Shown piece after piece: positions 26,201-38,327 of a stretch of 64,000 nucleotides of DNA. Origin of the DNA: Rotaria macrura (Eukaryota; Rotifera; Eurotatoria; Philodinida; Philodinidae); assembly GCA_900239685.1 (NCBI GenBank), contig OENT01000041.1, positions 186,001 through 250,000 of the forward strand, in the 5' to 3' direction. Each line of letters begins with the position of its first letter. The first letter of the stretch is position 1. Made by a program: the position numbers and the translations under genes. The notes beneath the pieces are model-generated. The model did no database searches and was not told the DNA's origin. It saw only the letters and a program-made list of their open reading frames with translations.

Positions 26201-27090
26201 TACAGCAATAGCAGCGTGGGTAGATAATAGTTATTATCTATGTATCCATTCATCTATCATTATATGTTAACAGAACTGTACCATGTTGACACTATTAAAA
26301 AAATACATTAACTGCTGAAAGTTATATACTTTTTACAGTACGATTACGCGTGATGAAAAACAAAATCATTTGTCATTCAAAATCGAACGATGCATTCTAG
26401 TTAGAAAATAGCATAATAGGAAATATGTTTTTTTTCTCGTTGAATTACGTGCAAGAAACAATACTTTTTTAAGCTTTCAAATCGCATTTGTTTGCATATG
26501 AGATTGATATCAAACGAAAGCATAGAAAATAAATTAGTTTGATTTACCTTTGAATATTAGCCATGGATCGTCATATAACGTTGGTAAATAAATACATATT
26601 TGAAATGCGCGCATAACACATTGTGGCTGTAGTAAAATGAATGGTTCACGATTTATGAAGCGTGTAAAAGTTTCACTGGAGACAACCTGAACAAGATACG
26701 TTGATAAAAACGAAAAATGAAAATAACGTTTTAAATCTGTTCACTATGTGGCTTTTTCAAATACAACAAGACAATGATAAAAGTTATAGCTAATCATGTC
26801 GTCTTATAGTATTATTGTTTCTTTTATTTTATGCAATCATTCTTTTGTTCGAATTCAAAACAATCGATTGAACATTATTCTTTCGAAGCCTTGTTCTTTC
26901 TTAGTAAAATAACGTTTTTATGTTCTAGATCTAGCATTAGGACAAAGGTCATTACATACACATGGGTGTGTATCAAAAACAAGAATGATTCTTTACATAA
27001 GCAAGAGATACCTACTCGAATCAATAGATGAGTTGTCTTCATTGTACGTGAATAAGTTTTAGTTATCGGTGAAACAGCTGATAATTGCAT
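17265..27090 (-). CDS. unrecognised membrane protein with long disordered tail (9-exon model)
   Basis: I do not recognise the family. The model, right to left: 27016-27090, 26548-26686, 23958-24056, 23272-23335, 19853-20055, 19098-19255, 18403-18991, 17463-17909, 17265-17374; all junctions keep phase and give 627 residues. The last five exons are well supported and could alone give a 494-residue protein from the ATG at 20033. The four upstream exons read coherently (RFINREPFILLQPQ, YDDPWLIFK, NAMNDYVDLVMEIL) but the 23272-to-20055 junction is tentative. Hydrophobic segments lie at about residues 147-165 and 180-188; the clearest membrane helix, ICCLIGFGIGVGCCILYRL, is near 200-220. The remaining 400 residues are Ser/Asn/Thr-rich, probably disordered and cytosolic. 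A purine/pyrimidine-rich stretch lies upstream of 27090. Two introns exceed 2 kb. Confidence 0.6.
21703..22218. mobile_element. non-autonomous element with short inverted ends, within an intron
   Basis: The ends are TGTGTACTCAAAAAGTGAGT (21703-21722) and, inverted, CATTCACTTTTTGAAGTACACA (about 22196-22217), a near-perfect match with one inserted base. Just inside both ends lies a direct similarity, CACTCTAGAATCGGTCAGTG on the left and CACATTCTAGAATGACTGAT on the right. The left part holds a GC-only run, CCGGCCGGCCGGCC (21747-21760), striking in this AT-rich DNA. The interior has a 64-codon minus-strand frame without recognisable domain, and one N. Its base composition differs from the flanks. 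It sits in the largest intron of the membrane-protein gene. Confidence 0.5.
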
Positions 27091-28105
27091 GTTAGTGTCA
27101 CTAGTTTTATCGTTGGATGTTAATAATTAAGAAACACATGATTATGGACAAAATGCCGACAAGTGAAAAAAATCGATTTAAGCCAGGAAATATTAACAAC
27201 AACAACAGCAATAACAAGGTCTACTATTCTATCTTGTTTATCTGTTTTTCAGACATTAAAGACAGAGGCTTGATAGAGACCAAAGAACGAGAAGAAGGAA
27301 AAGAAAACGAAGTCGGATGCAGATACACACACACACACACACATACAGAAGAAAAGAGAAGAAAAAAGATTTTCTTTATCCACGGTTTCAACGGATGCCG
27401 CTCTAGCTTGGATGCTCGACAAACTGGCAATTGCTATAGAGGAGTCTTTCTGTTTTTGTCTGCTATTGGCTGCCAACAGAGAGTGAGAGAGAGAGAGAGA
27501 GAACGCAAGAGAAACATCTCATTAAGTACACACGCGTTAGATGAGACCCTTTTTTCTTGTCGTCTCTCTACTCTTCACGCTCGCTTATTTACTGCCCATG
27601 TTAATCGTTACAGTACGGCCCTTTTTCTCTTTGTAGCATTCTTATTGTAAACTGTCGATATCATCGGAAATGGAGAAGGGATCAGGAGAGAGAGAGACAG
27701 AGAGAGCAAGAGCACGAGCGAGAGTGAGAGAGACAAACAAAAGTGTATTCTTACAAACGAAATAGAAGAGAAAAGGCAAATATGCTTTTACTTTCCTTTC
27801 TTTTCCATTAAATATGAACCTACTGTAATATGGACAAGGTTTTGTCGGTATCAAATGCATCATGAATGCTTACTCGATATTATTTGATCTATTGACAACT
27901 GATCGGAACCATTTTTTCTGCTCTATTACTGTGTTAAAAGACGACGGCGACGACAAGAATAACGACAATCGTTCAATCACAAAAGCTAAAATGTCGAAGC
28001 AAGATTTACTATCTTTCTTTTTTTTCTAGAATTCCCTATTCGCTTTCTTCTGTATACCAAAAGACAAGGAAAAAGGAAAAGTCTTCATCCTTAACACATC
28101 ATCAG

Positions 28106-28147
<42 letters not shown>

Positions 28148-28171
28148 CATCCATCCATCCATCTATCTATC
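28106..28171. repeat. ATCT tetranucleotide microsatellite with CATC interruption
   Basis: About ten ATCT units, then four CATC units, then ATCT again. A simple-sequence repeat in the space downstream of VPS45. Confidence 0.95.
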
Positions 28172-28263
28172 AGTCCGTGATCTATGAGATGGTATCTTAT
28201 GAATAGATCGAAATTCTTTGTTTTTTTTTCATAATTTACTCATAATCGAATATAAAAATATCT

Positions 28264-28269
28264 TTTATT
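28264..28269 (-). terminator. candidate polyadenylation signal of VPS45
   Basis: AATAAA on the minus strand, 72 bases past the VPS45 stop. Supported by position only. Confidence 0.4.
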
Positions 28270-28340
28270 GTTCAAAACACATAAACTTGAATTCCAGAAC
28301 ATTAAGTAAAACATGAATACAGTACAGAATAACAATATGG

Positions 28341-31300
28341 CTAATGAACATTAGTCTCGAGTAATTCATTCGATGTATTCAATAATTTTGATGACATTCC
28401 ATCAAATACTTCATCGATGAATGATGAAAAATTGTGTACATAAGAACCACCGAGTACAATACGAGCACCATGTTTATTCATCATATTAATATGAAATGAT
28501 TCTTCATATGTTATACCACCAATAATATAGACAATAACTTCACTTGGTCTATGAACATTCCAATGGAAATTGAAATGAATATGTACATAAAAATAGATGA
28601 AGTACTTTACTTAATCATTTGTCCTTGTTGCTGTAATTGACTCTGTTGGTTTGTTGTTTGACGATTATTATTTTCTGCTATTTGATCTTTAGCAATGACA
28701 CTTGGATATAGCGTGTCCTTGAGTTTACCACGCAATAATTGTTCAAGCAACTCTTTTATTAATGGTACATGTTGTGCGTAGACATTATCAACTCCCTAAG
28801 TCATGCATAGAAATGATGCATTTAACATTTTTGAATTTTCTTCATACTCTTAGTCCTCGAATAAATTGACGTTTAATGGCCGTAGTTGTTTGTGTTTTGA
28901 ATAAATCAGTTTGTCGAACTTTCTGACCGCCAAATTCTAATAATACTTGTATAAACTATTTATAACAAGAAAAAAAAACAACAGCAACACTTAATCAACT
29001 ATTAGTTTAGTCTCATATCATGATATATAAATTTATTTTACATGAATATATTTGTCCGGAAATTGCCGACATTTTAGCGTTTCGGATTGAAGAGTATTTA
29101 GTTGATTGTTTGCATGACCTTCATAGCGTAATGCATATAAACATAAGAGTCGAAGAATATCTTCATTTCGAATTTTATCATCTGCTATTAAGTGTCTTAG
29201 TTTCTATTGTATTGAAAATTAAATCGAATCAAAGTTCTATGAAAATTCATACTTGAACATTATCATTATGATCATTTTGACATATCATATTTTGTTCTGT
29301 TTCACTAATTTCAAGTAAGTGATAGAGACCAACAAGTCGTGATAATTCACTAACAATTGTCACATGTTTTGAGACAGTTCCCGATAGTTTTTTAAATTGA
29401 GGATAACTTTCAACAAATGCCTAAAGTAATTAGGTGACTATTATCGTACTTCATTGTCAAGTCTATTCATCTTAGATTCATATTTTAGGAAATGATGTTC
29501 TTTGATCTTTTTCGAATCGAATATACTATAACAAATTAGATTTCTTAACATCAACAATCGGTGCTTTTGATAGCAAACAGCTCATTCATTTTTGACATTT
29601 CATTTCACGGATGTTTATTCAGATTAATAGAGTAGTCTATAATTCCCGATTGTATGCCAGTAGTCGAACTTGTTTTGTCAAAAAGAAAAATCACTACTGC
29701 TATACTAGAACAATTACAAGACTCAATGGTGTATCAAGAGTAGATTACTAATCAGAGTAAAAATATACATGTACAACAAAATCTCATAAAAAATGGTCCT
29801 ATACCGACAGACTCTTGAAAACTAACATCGTTAACATATTTGACTAATGTAGATTCGATGTCAGTTAGAAAAAGACTTTCGACTACATCATAGTATTTTT
29901 AGAAACTAATATAATGCTGTCATCTTATTGCTATCGCACAAATAACAAAGAATCAACCATTTCAATACTGTACTACTTCTGGTTCATTGACAATCGACAA
30001 GCAATTATCGATCAACCGTCCAAATAGTCAAGTACTGTCAATAGATTGTTACTATGCCATCGGTTTCCTTTTTAACTATCCTTGATGGATAACGCTCATA
30101 TCATGATAAATATATTGGACGGGTTTATTTAATGTTTGATTTAAATAAAATAGAATAGGATGCATATGTCGCAAGAAAATATCTTTGTTTTGTTTTCTGT
30201 TCTATTTTTATATCATCAAACCTTCATATCAGTAATTGATTCAAGTTTCGATTGACTTTTATGTTTTTCTTGAAAATGTTCCATTAATCCTTTTATACTC
30301 GTTGCTATTTCACCAAAATTACTATAAAGATTCTAGAAAAATTAAAGAAGAAAAAACTATATTACATCTATACGTAGATAAAATAAAATGTTTACATCAG
30401 CATAGAATTCATCATATTCAGCATTCATTATAACTTCTTCAAGTTCTTTTTTTATTCCTGGTATTTGCCTAAGATTGACACGATTGTTTTTTATGCCGAT
30501 TAATTCATGAACCATTGCTTGATATGTCCACTAGACGAAACACAATAAGTATACATGTGTATATATTAATTTGATAGATAGTCATGTAATAAAAAAGAAA
30601 TATGTATTAACTTGATTCAGTAATGGACTAATTGGATCTTCTCGTCGATCCACAATTAAAACTACGGTTTGATTTGTTTCATTTAAATTTGATGAAGTAA
30701 AATCACCTTGTCGTAATAGAGTGCTCTAATAAGAAAACTGTCTTTTCTATTGCAATGATTATTTTCTAAATTACATGTAATTTATCAGCAAGTACTCGTG
30801 CCATGTTCGATGAATTCTGAAAACGAATTGTTGCTCTTTGCTTTCGTAATGATAGTAATAATGCAACAAGTCCTTGAACCGTACGACGAAGATGAAAATC
30901 ATTCCATATATAATTTTTCTATATGTAGGAGAAAAACGAAAGTCAAAACTTATTTGTCTAATTTGATCTTTATTTTACTTGATACGTAGTTGGAATATTG
31001 AGTGAATATATATGTGGATTTATTGCTAAATAATCGGCATAAAATTCTTGTATAACTCGTATACATTCAAATTCATCGGCTTCGGCTAAATTTTTAACAT
31101 AATTCATGTCAATCGAATTACTAAAATCTATAGATCGAATCGTTTCGACTAGTTTCATTAGGTTTCAAAAATAATTAAAGAATTTCGAACAAACTTACAA
31201 ATATAGTAATTTCCATATTTTGGTTCATGTAGTTCACGTAATAGTCCTTCAAGATTTTCTTGACTAGGCCGTAGAAAATAAATAGCACTTAGATGTTTCA

Positions 31301-31560
31301 ATGATTTTTGTCCGGATGTACCAATACGTTCGAATAGAAATACTTCTTTTTGAAGAATTTCAGATTGAGCATACACCATACTAACAATGGAAGCCTTATT
31401 AAAAACAAAAGATAAAACACTAATTTTAATAAGTTGCAAAAACTTTGTTAGACGAAACCGTTTCTTTATCCATAACGAGTCCTTTTACATTAGGACCGCA
31501 ATCTTCCATCATTCGCATGATGTAAAAACGGACGGCCTCGATAACATTAAGATTGCTCAT
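28341..31560 (-). CDS. VPS45: VPS45, Sec1/Munc18 family (12 exons)
   Basis: SM protein that binds syntaxin-type SNAREs and drives fusion at early endosomes and the trans-Golgi, working with Rab5 effectors. Exons, right to left: 31459-31560, 31199-31394, 30979-31148, 30775-30918, 30612-30725, 30396-30530, 30222-30332, 29253-29420, 29042-29203, 28848-28955, 28611-28795, 28341-28548; all phases agree and give 600 residues (human 570). Diagnostic stretches are [83 protein letters not shown] and [12 protein letters not shown] few residues (FETIRSID) before the SNSIDM segment seem to be an insertion relative to human, and a Gln/Asn-rich stretch after IAKDQIAE is longer than usual. Intron 7 is 801 bases; the others are short. 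Confidence 0.96.
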
Positions 31561-33840
31561 GATACTTGAAGTAAACTGTTGTGTGTTGAAAATTCAAGTA
31601 AGTTGATAAGAAATGAAAACCAAATAGATGCACAAAAATCTCATCTCTCATACAAATAGTTTGACCCAATTGAAGAGGAGAATTGGTCGAGGGCGCTACT
31701 TGCATTTTTTTTTCGAGTGTAAAAAACACATGGAACGGAGAATGGCTACTTCATGTTTTATTTTTTGATAATTAGCTATATCGAGTTGATTGAAAGATTT
31801 AAAACAGAATGATTATGAACAGAACAAGACATCATGAAATTTCTTATTTGCATAAACCATATGACGCGCATACGTCATAGTCTGCGAGTTTATTTTGATT
31901 CAAACAGAGCATACATAATAAAAACAAAAGTATTCAACACAACATTTGTGTTTATGTCAATGTCATTTCATCGAGACAATGTTCTTCTTTCATCAACATT
32001 ATCTTCTTCATGGTCACTATATATTGAGACAAACCATTTTTCATCGATATTCACCAGAATTATTAAAACATACAACTTTATTTCTCATCCTTGATGACGA
32101 TAACTTCAATAAAACAAGTCTTAGAAAACAAAAAATTGTATTATAGGTTTTTACTAGTTTGTTTTTCTCATTCATGGAAATAATGAATGTTGATGCAACT
32201 CGAATGACAAATACGTATGACCACTGTAACCTTTATTACTAGTCTAATACCCAAGACGATAGACTTCTATTTTCTTAACTATATACTCAATGATGACAAT
32301 TCAAAGCACAAACATTTTGCCTTTCATAATTACTATAATTTTTTTTTTGTAAGACAACTTATTTAAAAACAATCTAAGACTTACCATACGTACACAAGCA
32401 ACAGTGTGATAACAATATTATTTTTCATGCTTTTTTGGATACGTCATGCTCATGTCTTCAAGTAACACCTATTGATTCTTTCAAATCAGATGAATTTATT
32501 GTTGCAAAAGTAAAGGAACATTTTTTTCATAATAGTATGACTTAGATTTGTTTTATCTGTTCAAGAATACTTTCATTGACTACAATTATAGTTTTAATCA
32601 GATCGATGGATTTGTTTGCTTTCCTAAATTTAAAAAACTAGTACAAGATTCTTGTATTCTTTTGCCGTACAAAATTTACAAATGATCTCTTAGAGCATAG
32701 TAAGGAAAACAAAACGAATGATAAACATGTAAGAACGAAATGTATGGAAACACTTGTTCAATGTGTTATAAGAAATTTCCTTACGTCTAAGCAAACATAG
32801 AGAAGCAATTTTAATATTGAAGATGAAGGCTAACTTTGTGACTAATTCAGAAAGGTTGATGCGTAGCATTAAAAAAAGAATTCATTAGAAGTCAATCAAA
32901 TATTCTCCAAAAGAAATAAGTTAGACTTTGACGAAAAATGCATAAGTTATCATTAATGTATTGTTTTGTAGAAGTTGATGAAAGTCAATAGTCAATATTC
33001 TCATATAATAAAATTCATGTAACGGATATGAATCGTCAACTGTTGTTCATTCGCTTCATGTTGAATTCTCGGCCACGAATAGAAGCTATCAGAAACAAAA
33101 AGAATATAGAATAAAATTAATAAATCAATCGAAGTCATCGTACATTGATTTCGAAGAATCTATCTCTTCAACATGAGAGTACATAACTGTAATTATGATT
33201 CAATTACAATAATAGTTAGAACCTTCGGAATAAAACGACAATAACATACTGATGTTTGAATGAAAGTCAACAAAAAAAGACAAGTTGTCACAACTCATGA
33301 TTGATGAACATTTCGGTAAATGACACTTTAAGGACACAAGTAATTCTTTACTGTTCGTCTCCTTCGTTGGTTACTAATCCCTATTATATTTTTTATTTGT
33401 TTTATTCATGCCTTTTGATTTCATTTACTTGAATCGATCTATTTTATTAATTCGATAATGATGAGTTCATCAGATGTAGTATATTCAATAGCTATTTGTT
33501 TTATGAAACATGATCTGTTCGCGTTCTTGAAAAACAAAAGAAAAAAATATATATATTAACCACCACTTGAAGATTTCATCGATACACAATATATAGATCT
33601 TGTATTAACAAGTTCTCGTTTCTCATGCACAGTCTACTATTTAATGTTTTCCTTTCGAAAGAATTGAGTACAACAATGATAAAAACACCGATGTCAAAGA
33701 AAAAAAAAATGAATCATTCAACGCTTATTAACAGCGGTCATATTATCGAATTTCCATTCGTTTTTTTTGGGAAAGATTTATTTGTCTCTGATCTATCAAA
33801 TTTCATTTTGATTTTCTAAATCTAGCAAAGCTAGTCTAGT
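31561..33840. other. non-coding region upstream of VPS45
   Basis: Holds the VPS45 promoter and 5' region. No gene is supported; the small open frames have no family similarity and are AT-driven. Confidence 0.45.
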
Positions 33841-34215
33841 TTGATCTACAAGAACTTATTAGATGTTATTTCCTTTGCATGTGCGTGCTTCCGTTCTTAT
33901 CTTCAAGAGCAGAAAAAAATTTTACACGTAAATTATCGGAACGGAAATGTCATGTCATATGATGTTGAAAGAATCTGGCGATTTTTCGAGAGAGCGAAAA
34001 AAAGTATGTTCTCATTAATCATTTTCCGGAAAACCTTTCACTTCTTTTTTTTTGTAAAAACAAATAATACATCTTTCGTGATTAGGGAAGCGTTGTATTC
34101 TCAATTTCTTTCTTCTCAAGCCGAATTCATGCTGCGCACAAAGTATTCTTCATATAACATGTTTCCGTCCAAAGCAATTTCACGAGGAACATATTCTCAG
34201 TGGATGAAAAACTAA
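33841..34215 (+). CDS. uncharacterised 124-codon open frame
   Basis: An uninterrupted frame longer than most chance frames in this AT-rich region. The translation is rich in aromatic and basic residues (for example RIWRFFERAKK and FRKTFHFFFF), has no recognised domain and no splice partners that I could find. Codon use does not clearly match the neighbouring real genes. Probably a chance frame; kept because of its length. Confidence 0.15.
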   Translation: MIYKNLLDVISFACACFRSYLQEQKKILHVNYRNGNVMSYDVERIWRFFERAKKSMFSLIIFRKTFHFFFFVKTNNTSFVIREALYSQFLSSQAEFMLRTKYSSYNMFPSKAISRGTYSQWMKN

Positions 34216-34915
34216 GTAGTTTTAATTAATATGCGCAAACGAGTTTTGTTGCGCGCAACTTTTATCTAGAGAAAATCATATCTCCTCAAGGAAACGAGAG
34301 TAAAACCGAATCTTAAGGATGTATTTTTCTTCACGAGAGACTCGCAATAGATCTAGTTACTCATGTATGGCATGTAGTCAACAACAAACAAAAAAGAAAC
34401 AAATCTCATTCAAAGAATGGCATGCGTAAAAATAGAAGCGTATTAATTAAAGATCAAAATAAAACAACAACAACAACAACAACAAAAATCATGTAAACTA
34501 TCTTCTATTATGTCAAGAGCTTTAATCTATTTTCTAAATTCATTCATGCATATGATGTGACAACATTAAAATATAGAATAGAAATACTAATCTATATTCT
34601 CGTATTTATGATTGCAACAACTCAAAATATCTAAACTTCCTATATAAAATGAAATATACGATGGAAGAAGCATTAATATATGAATGAATTTTTATTTCAT
34701 AATGATTTCAAAAGAATGATTAACTAATGCGTTTGATATTTCTAGAAGACCTTTCATAGAATCATTTTATCAAAATGATAATTTTGTTGAAATTTTTATT
34801 TCACATGCGAGTAACTATCTAAGATGAAATGAAACGTTCTATGATCTAATTACAGCAAAGAATCGGTGATTGTATAAGAAAATGTGTTTCATTGAAGTTC
34901 AACACCATGTGTAGT
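34216..34915. other. non-coding 3' region of the cyclase gene
   Basis: Downstream of the cyclase stop. A CAA trinucleotide run lies near 34463-34486. Nothing else recognised. Confidence 0.4.
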
Positions 34916-37900
34916 CTATGGAGAGTGTAATGATTCTGTATTGAAATCGATTGCTTTAGTTGATGATAGCACATTTGAACCTGTCAACCAGTAGGTATCT
35001 GTTGGTCCCTTATCCTACAATATGTCAAAAACGATGATAGATCATATCATATAATTCAGCATACTTCAATAGTCACTTGACCTTGGCATTCCATCAGAAA
35101 ACGTCCACTTTCTACCAAATGATTGTAAGCTGCTTGGCTCACATGTATACGACCAACCTAAAACATACTCAACATTTCAATTTTTAGTTTTCATCAAGTC
35201 TACTTCGCCAGTGGTTGCCATTTGACTTGCCTAAAAACTACGAATAATTAACATGAAAATTTCTAAACATGAAAAACAAACTGTTTTAACAGTATCACCA
35301 AATAGACAGTATTGATAATTGCTTGTACCAATAATACCACCTATAGCCATACCGGAATGAAATCCTTTAATGACAAAATTTTTAAAAATATTACTATTTT
35401 AAAATTAAACAAGTGATGATACAGAATTCTATCAACATATTGATAAATATTTCGTACCAAACTTAAGACCAAATGGTTTATTTGTTAGTAGATTTTGAAC
35501 ATCTGCGCTTGCATGTAGAAGTTCAAGTGATAATGCTGCAATTATTTCCGTTGAGTTCGATTGGTATAAATTCATACTTGAATTATCATCGTCTTCCTTA
35601 CTATCTTCTTCAAAATTGATTGCCGTTGAAAATGACTAGATAAATATATATATATATGTATATGAAGTAAAATATTTTTATTTTGGTCAATAGAAAAAAT
35701 AAATCATTCTTACCGACCGTGAACCACTTTCTGTACGAGAAACGTACGATTGATCATGTATACCTGCGACTATCATATAACTTCCATCAGCTTTTATTTC
35801 TACTTTGAATACATCGAATGTATCAGCGATAGTATCAAATAGAATAATAACTCGATTAAGACATTGTATTGCAAGAGCAGCATCGAGATGATGAGTGAAT
35901 GTTTTTAAATCAATAACATGAACAAACATAATAGTAACAAAGGGTTGACACTGAAAGATATACAATGCGAGGATTTAACATTCGATTGACATAAATACAG
36001 TATACGTTACTTCGCTGATACTATTAGCATGTACACCTGATTGAAGTAAAAGAGCAATATGTTTTGGCATAGTTGAATAGAGCAGATTTTGATTCGTCCT
36101 GTGACATGTGATTAATTTTTCTCGTATACATGATGCTTTTCTTTTCCATAAATTTTGCTGTTCAATATAAAATGATAGGCGACACGTTTTGAAAAATAAT
36201 TAAATAATTCACAATATAAATACTAACTTTGGCAATCGTGTCATCCAGTCGTCGTTTTTCATTCATATCAGTAATTAGAAGATAACTTGTGTTATCAAAT
36301 AAAGTTAAATCAGTTAAATGTAATCCAACTGAAGTCATATCTTCTACTATTCCTAAACTATAATGTTCATAGATGTTGTGTTTTCTACATATATTTTATA
36401 GGATAAAAACAAAACCAGAAGTATAAACTTACACTGGATGACACAAAAACGATAGAATGTTCTTGTGCTGTAAAAATTTCATTTGACCGCGCAATCGAAT
36501 TCTGCCTGATAGTCTTCCACGTAATGCAAGTCTATTTTCCATTAAAAAGACGGTATGTCCGCCATAGCTAAGAATCTTAAATACAGATATTCGTTTTTGA
36601 CAAGACTATGATCATAACATACTTTCTCCCATTCGAAAAAAATTTCCGGTTGAACGACTTGAAAGACTTCATTGAATAATTTTCCTATCAATTGAGTATC
36701 TTCAGGAAAAAGTTTCATAAGACGTTTACCCATATGAAGAATACGTAATGATGAATCCATTAGAGTAGAGAATGGAAAGACCTAATTAGATGTAAAATTT
36801 TTAACATGACATGAAGTGGATTTCCAAATTTATCTACTTGAAAGAAAGTCGACAGAGTGAGATCAGGCAAAGATGGAAAATTAAACAATCGTTTTCTTTC
36901 ACATTTCTCATTATCAAATCTTACCAACATGACAATATGTGATTCTAAGAATTTCAACAAAGACATTATCTATGTAGATCATAATTTACATTCATACTTA
37001 CGATCGCCAGTCGATAAATTTTGTTGTACAACAATATCAATATATGTCTCATTAAATATCAATGATGCTACAGCTTTCAGTCCACCGATAGCAAAATGAG
37101 TGAGACCACAGCGCATGCTTCTAAATATATTTTCGTTCTCAGGTAAAGATCGTATTCAGACTAAAACAATTGATTACTATATTTCACATTCGACGCACGA
37201 TTAGCTATTATCAGTATCCCAGGAAAGATCGACTTAAATCCTTCAAAGTTTGGGATCTTAAGATTTTTTCAACAGATACTTTTTCACTAATAAATTATCA
37301 GATAACATGTCTGGCAAGTCCAATAGCTTTAAATGAAGATCAGACTAGTATGATATTTTGTATTATGGATAGTGAAAATGCTTTGCTTCTATTTTGTTTT
37401 TCATATTTTCAATATTAAAAGTTGGAATCTTTATCTATATACTAAATGTCAGATCAAAAACGAAACTAAAATAAGTATCTTTTAAGGTTTCTCTTTTCTT
37501 TTGGACCATATAACTGAAAATTTGTTATTTATTAATGCAATTACATCACTGAAAGATCGACTTGTAGGCCAAAAATTCTGTTTAGCGTAGAAACAATTAT
37601 CTATTCAATACTGTTAGTTTCACATTGGTAATAACTACTGTTTCATTCATTATTCTATCGGGAAAAAATCGTGTTCAGTCTACAAAACTAGTCTTATCTA
37701 ATCACTGATATGCATTCGCATTTAATTCTAAGACATGATTCTCAATTAATTGCATTATTTTTGACAAGTTGTCAAAAATGTTTTCTAGCTAGTCAATTAT
37801 GAATTAAACTTATCATCAACAAAAATAGAGTATGAAAAGAAAAATATTTCTATAAATGATATAGTTATACTTATAGACGAGTGTTACACTATGTTCATCT

Positions 37901-38327
37901 TCTTCAATAACATGAAATGATGGATGTTTCATTTGTGGAAAAGTAAATCGATTGGCATCATGTAACTGATCGATCACAAAAAGAAAATCTCGGAATGTTC
38001 GTCCGGCAACTCGAAGCATTTTATCAAAGCCGCATCTGTAAAAATAATGTATAAAATTTGTACCGAATGATTGTAAATAAGTAGCTTGTGTGCCATCATT
38101 TAAAATTTCTACCATACCTGTTCAATGTAAAAAATAAGTTAAGAAATAAAATTAGAGGTTCACCTACAATCGCAAATTTTTATGAGTAGACGGTCTTCAT
38201 ATCGTGAATGAAAATCAAATGTTTCCAACGGTAAATTAATATCATGTAAGATACGTTTCCACATAATTGCTCCATATGAACGAAGTATTTCATCCCGAAC
38301 AGTATCCAAGATTATGCCATACAACAT
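34916..38327 (-). CDS. atypical soluble guanylate cyclase, beta-type subunit (14 exons)
   Basis: Haem-based gas sensor making cGMP, closest to the arthropod Gyc88E and nematode GCY-31/35 type. Exons, right to left: 38168-38327, 37871-38117, 37002-37120, 36838-36944, 36623-36781, 36433-36575, 36228-36357, 36011-36157, 35714-35950, 35458-35635, 35282-35364, 35204-35230, 35065-35157, 34916-35014; phases agree, 642 residues. The H-NOX domain (1-190) keeps the haem ligand His106 in QLHD and the Y-x-S-x-R haem contact at 135-139. An H-NOXA domain (FPFSTLMDSSLRILHMGKRL) and a coiled segment (NEKRRLDDTIAK) precede the cyclase domain. In that domain the usual FSD reads FVH and the VGD region reads KVEIKADGSYM, so the metal-binding aspartates are lost or displaced; Gyc88E also lacks them. 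YCLFGDTV is kept. Exon 12 is only 27 bases. Confidence 0.9.

Larger units (their letters stand above)
27091..28340. promoter_or_regulatory. upstream region of the membrane-protein gene, repeat-rich
   Basis: Between the membrane-protein gene and VPS45, both on the minus strand. It contains an AC run (about 27326-27346), GA-rich tracts (about 27480-27503 and 27680-27735) and an ATCT microsatellite (28106-28171). On the minus strand the GA tracts are CT-rich, a common feature of promoters and 5' leaders. The long plus-strand open frame here is made largely of the repeats and is not a gene. Confidence 0.4.

Noticed and set aside
27117..27650. 177-codon plus-strand open frame upstream of the membrane-protein gene
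   Set aside because: It is built largely from AC and GA microsatellites (runs of His-Thr and Arg-Glu) and has no domain; chance frame.
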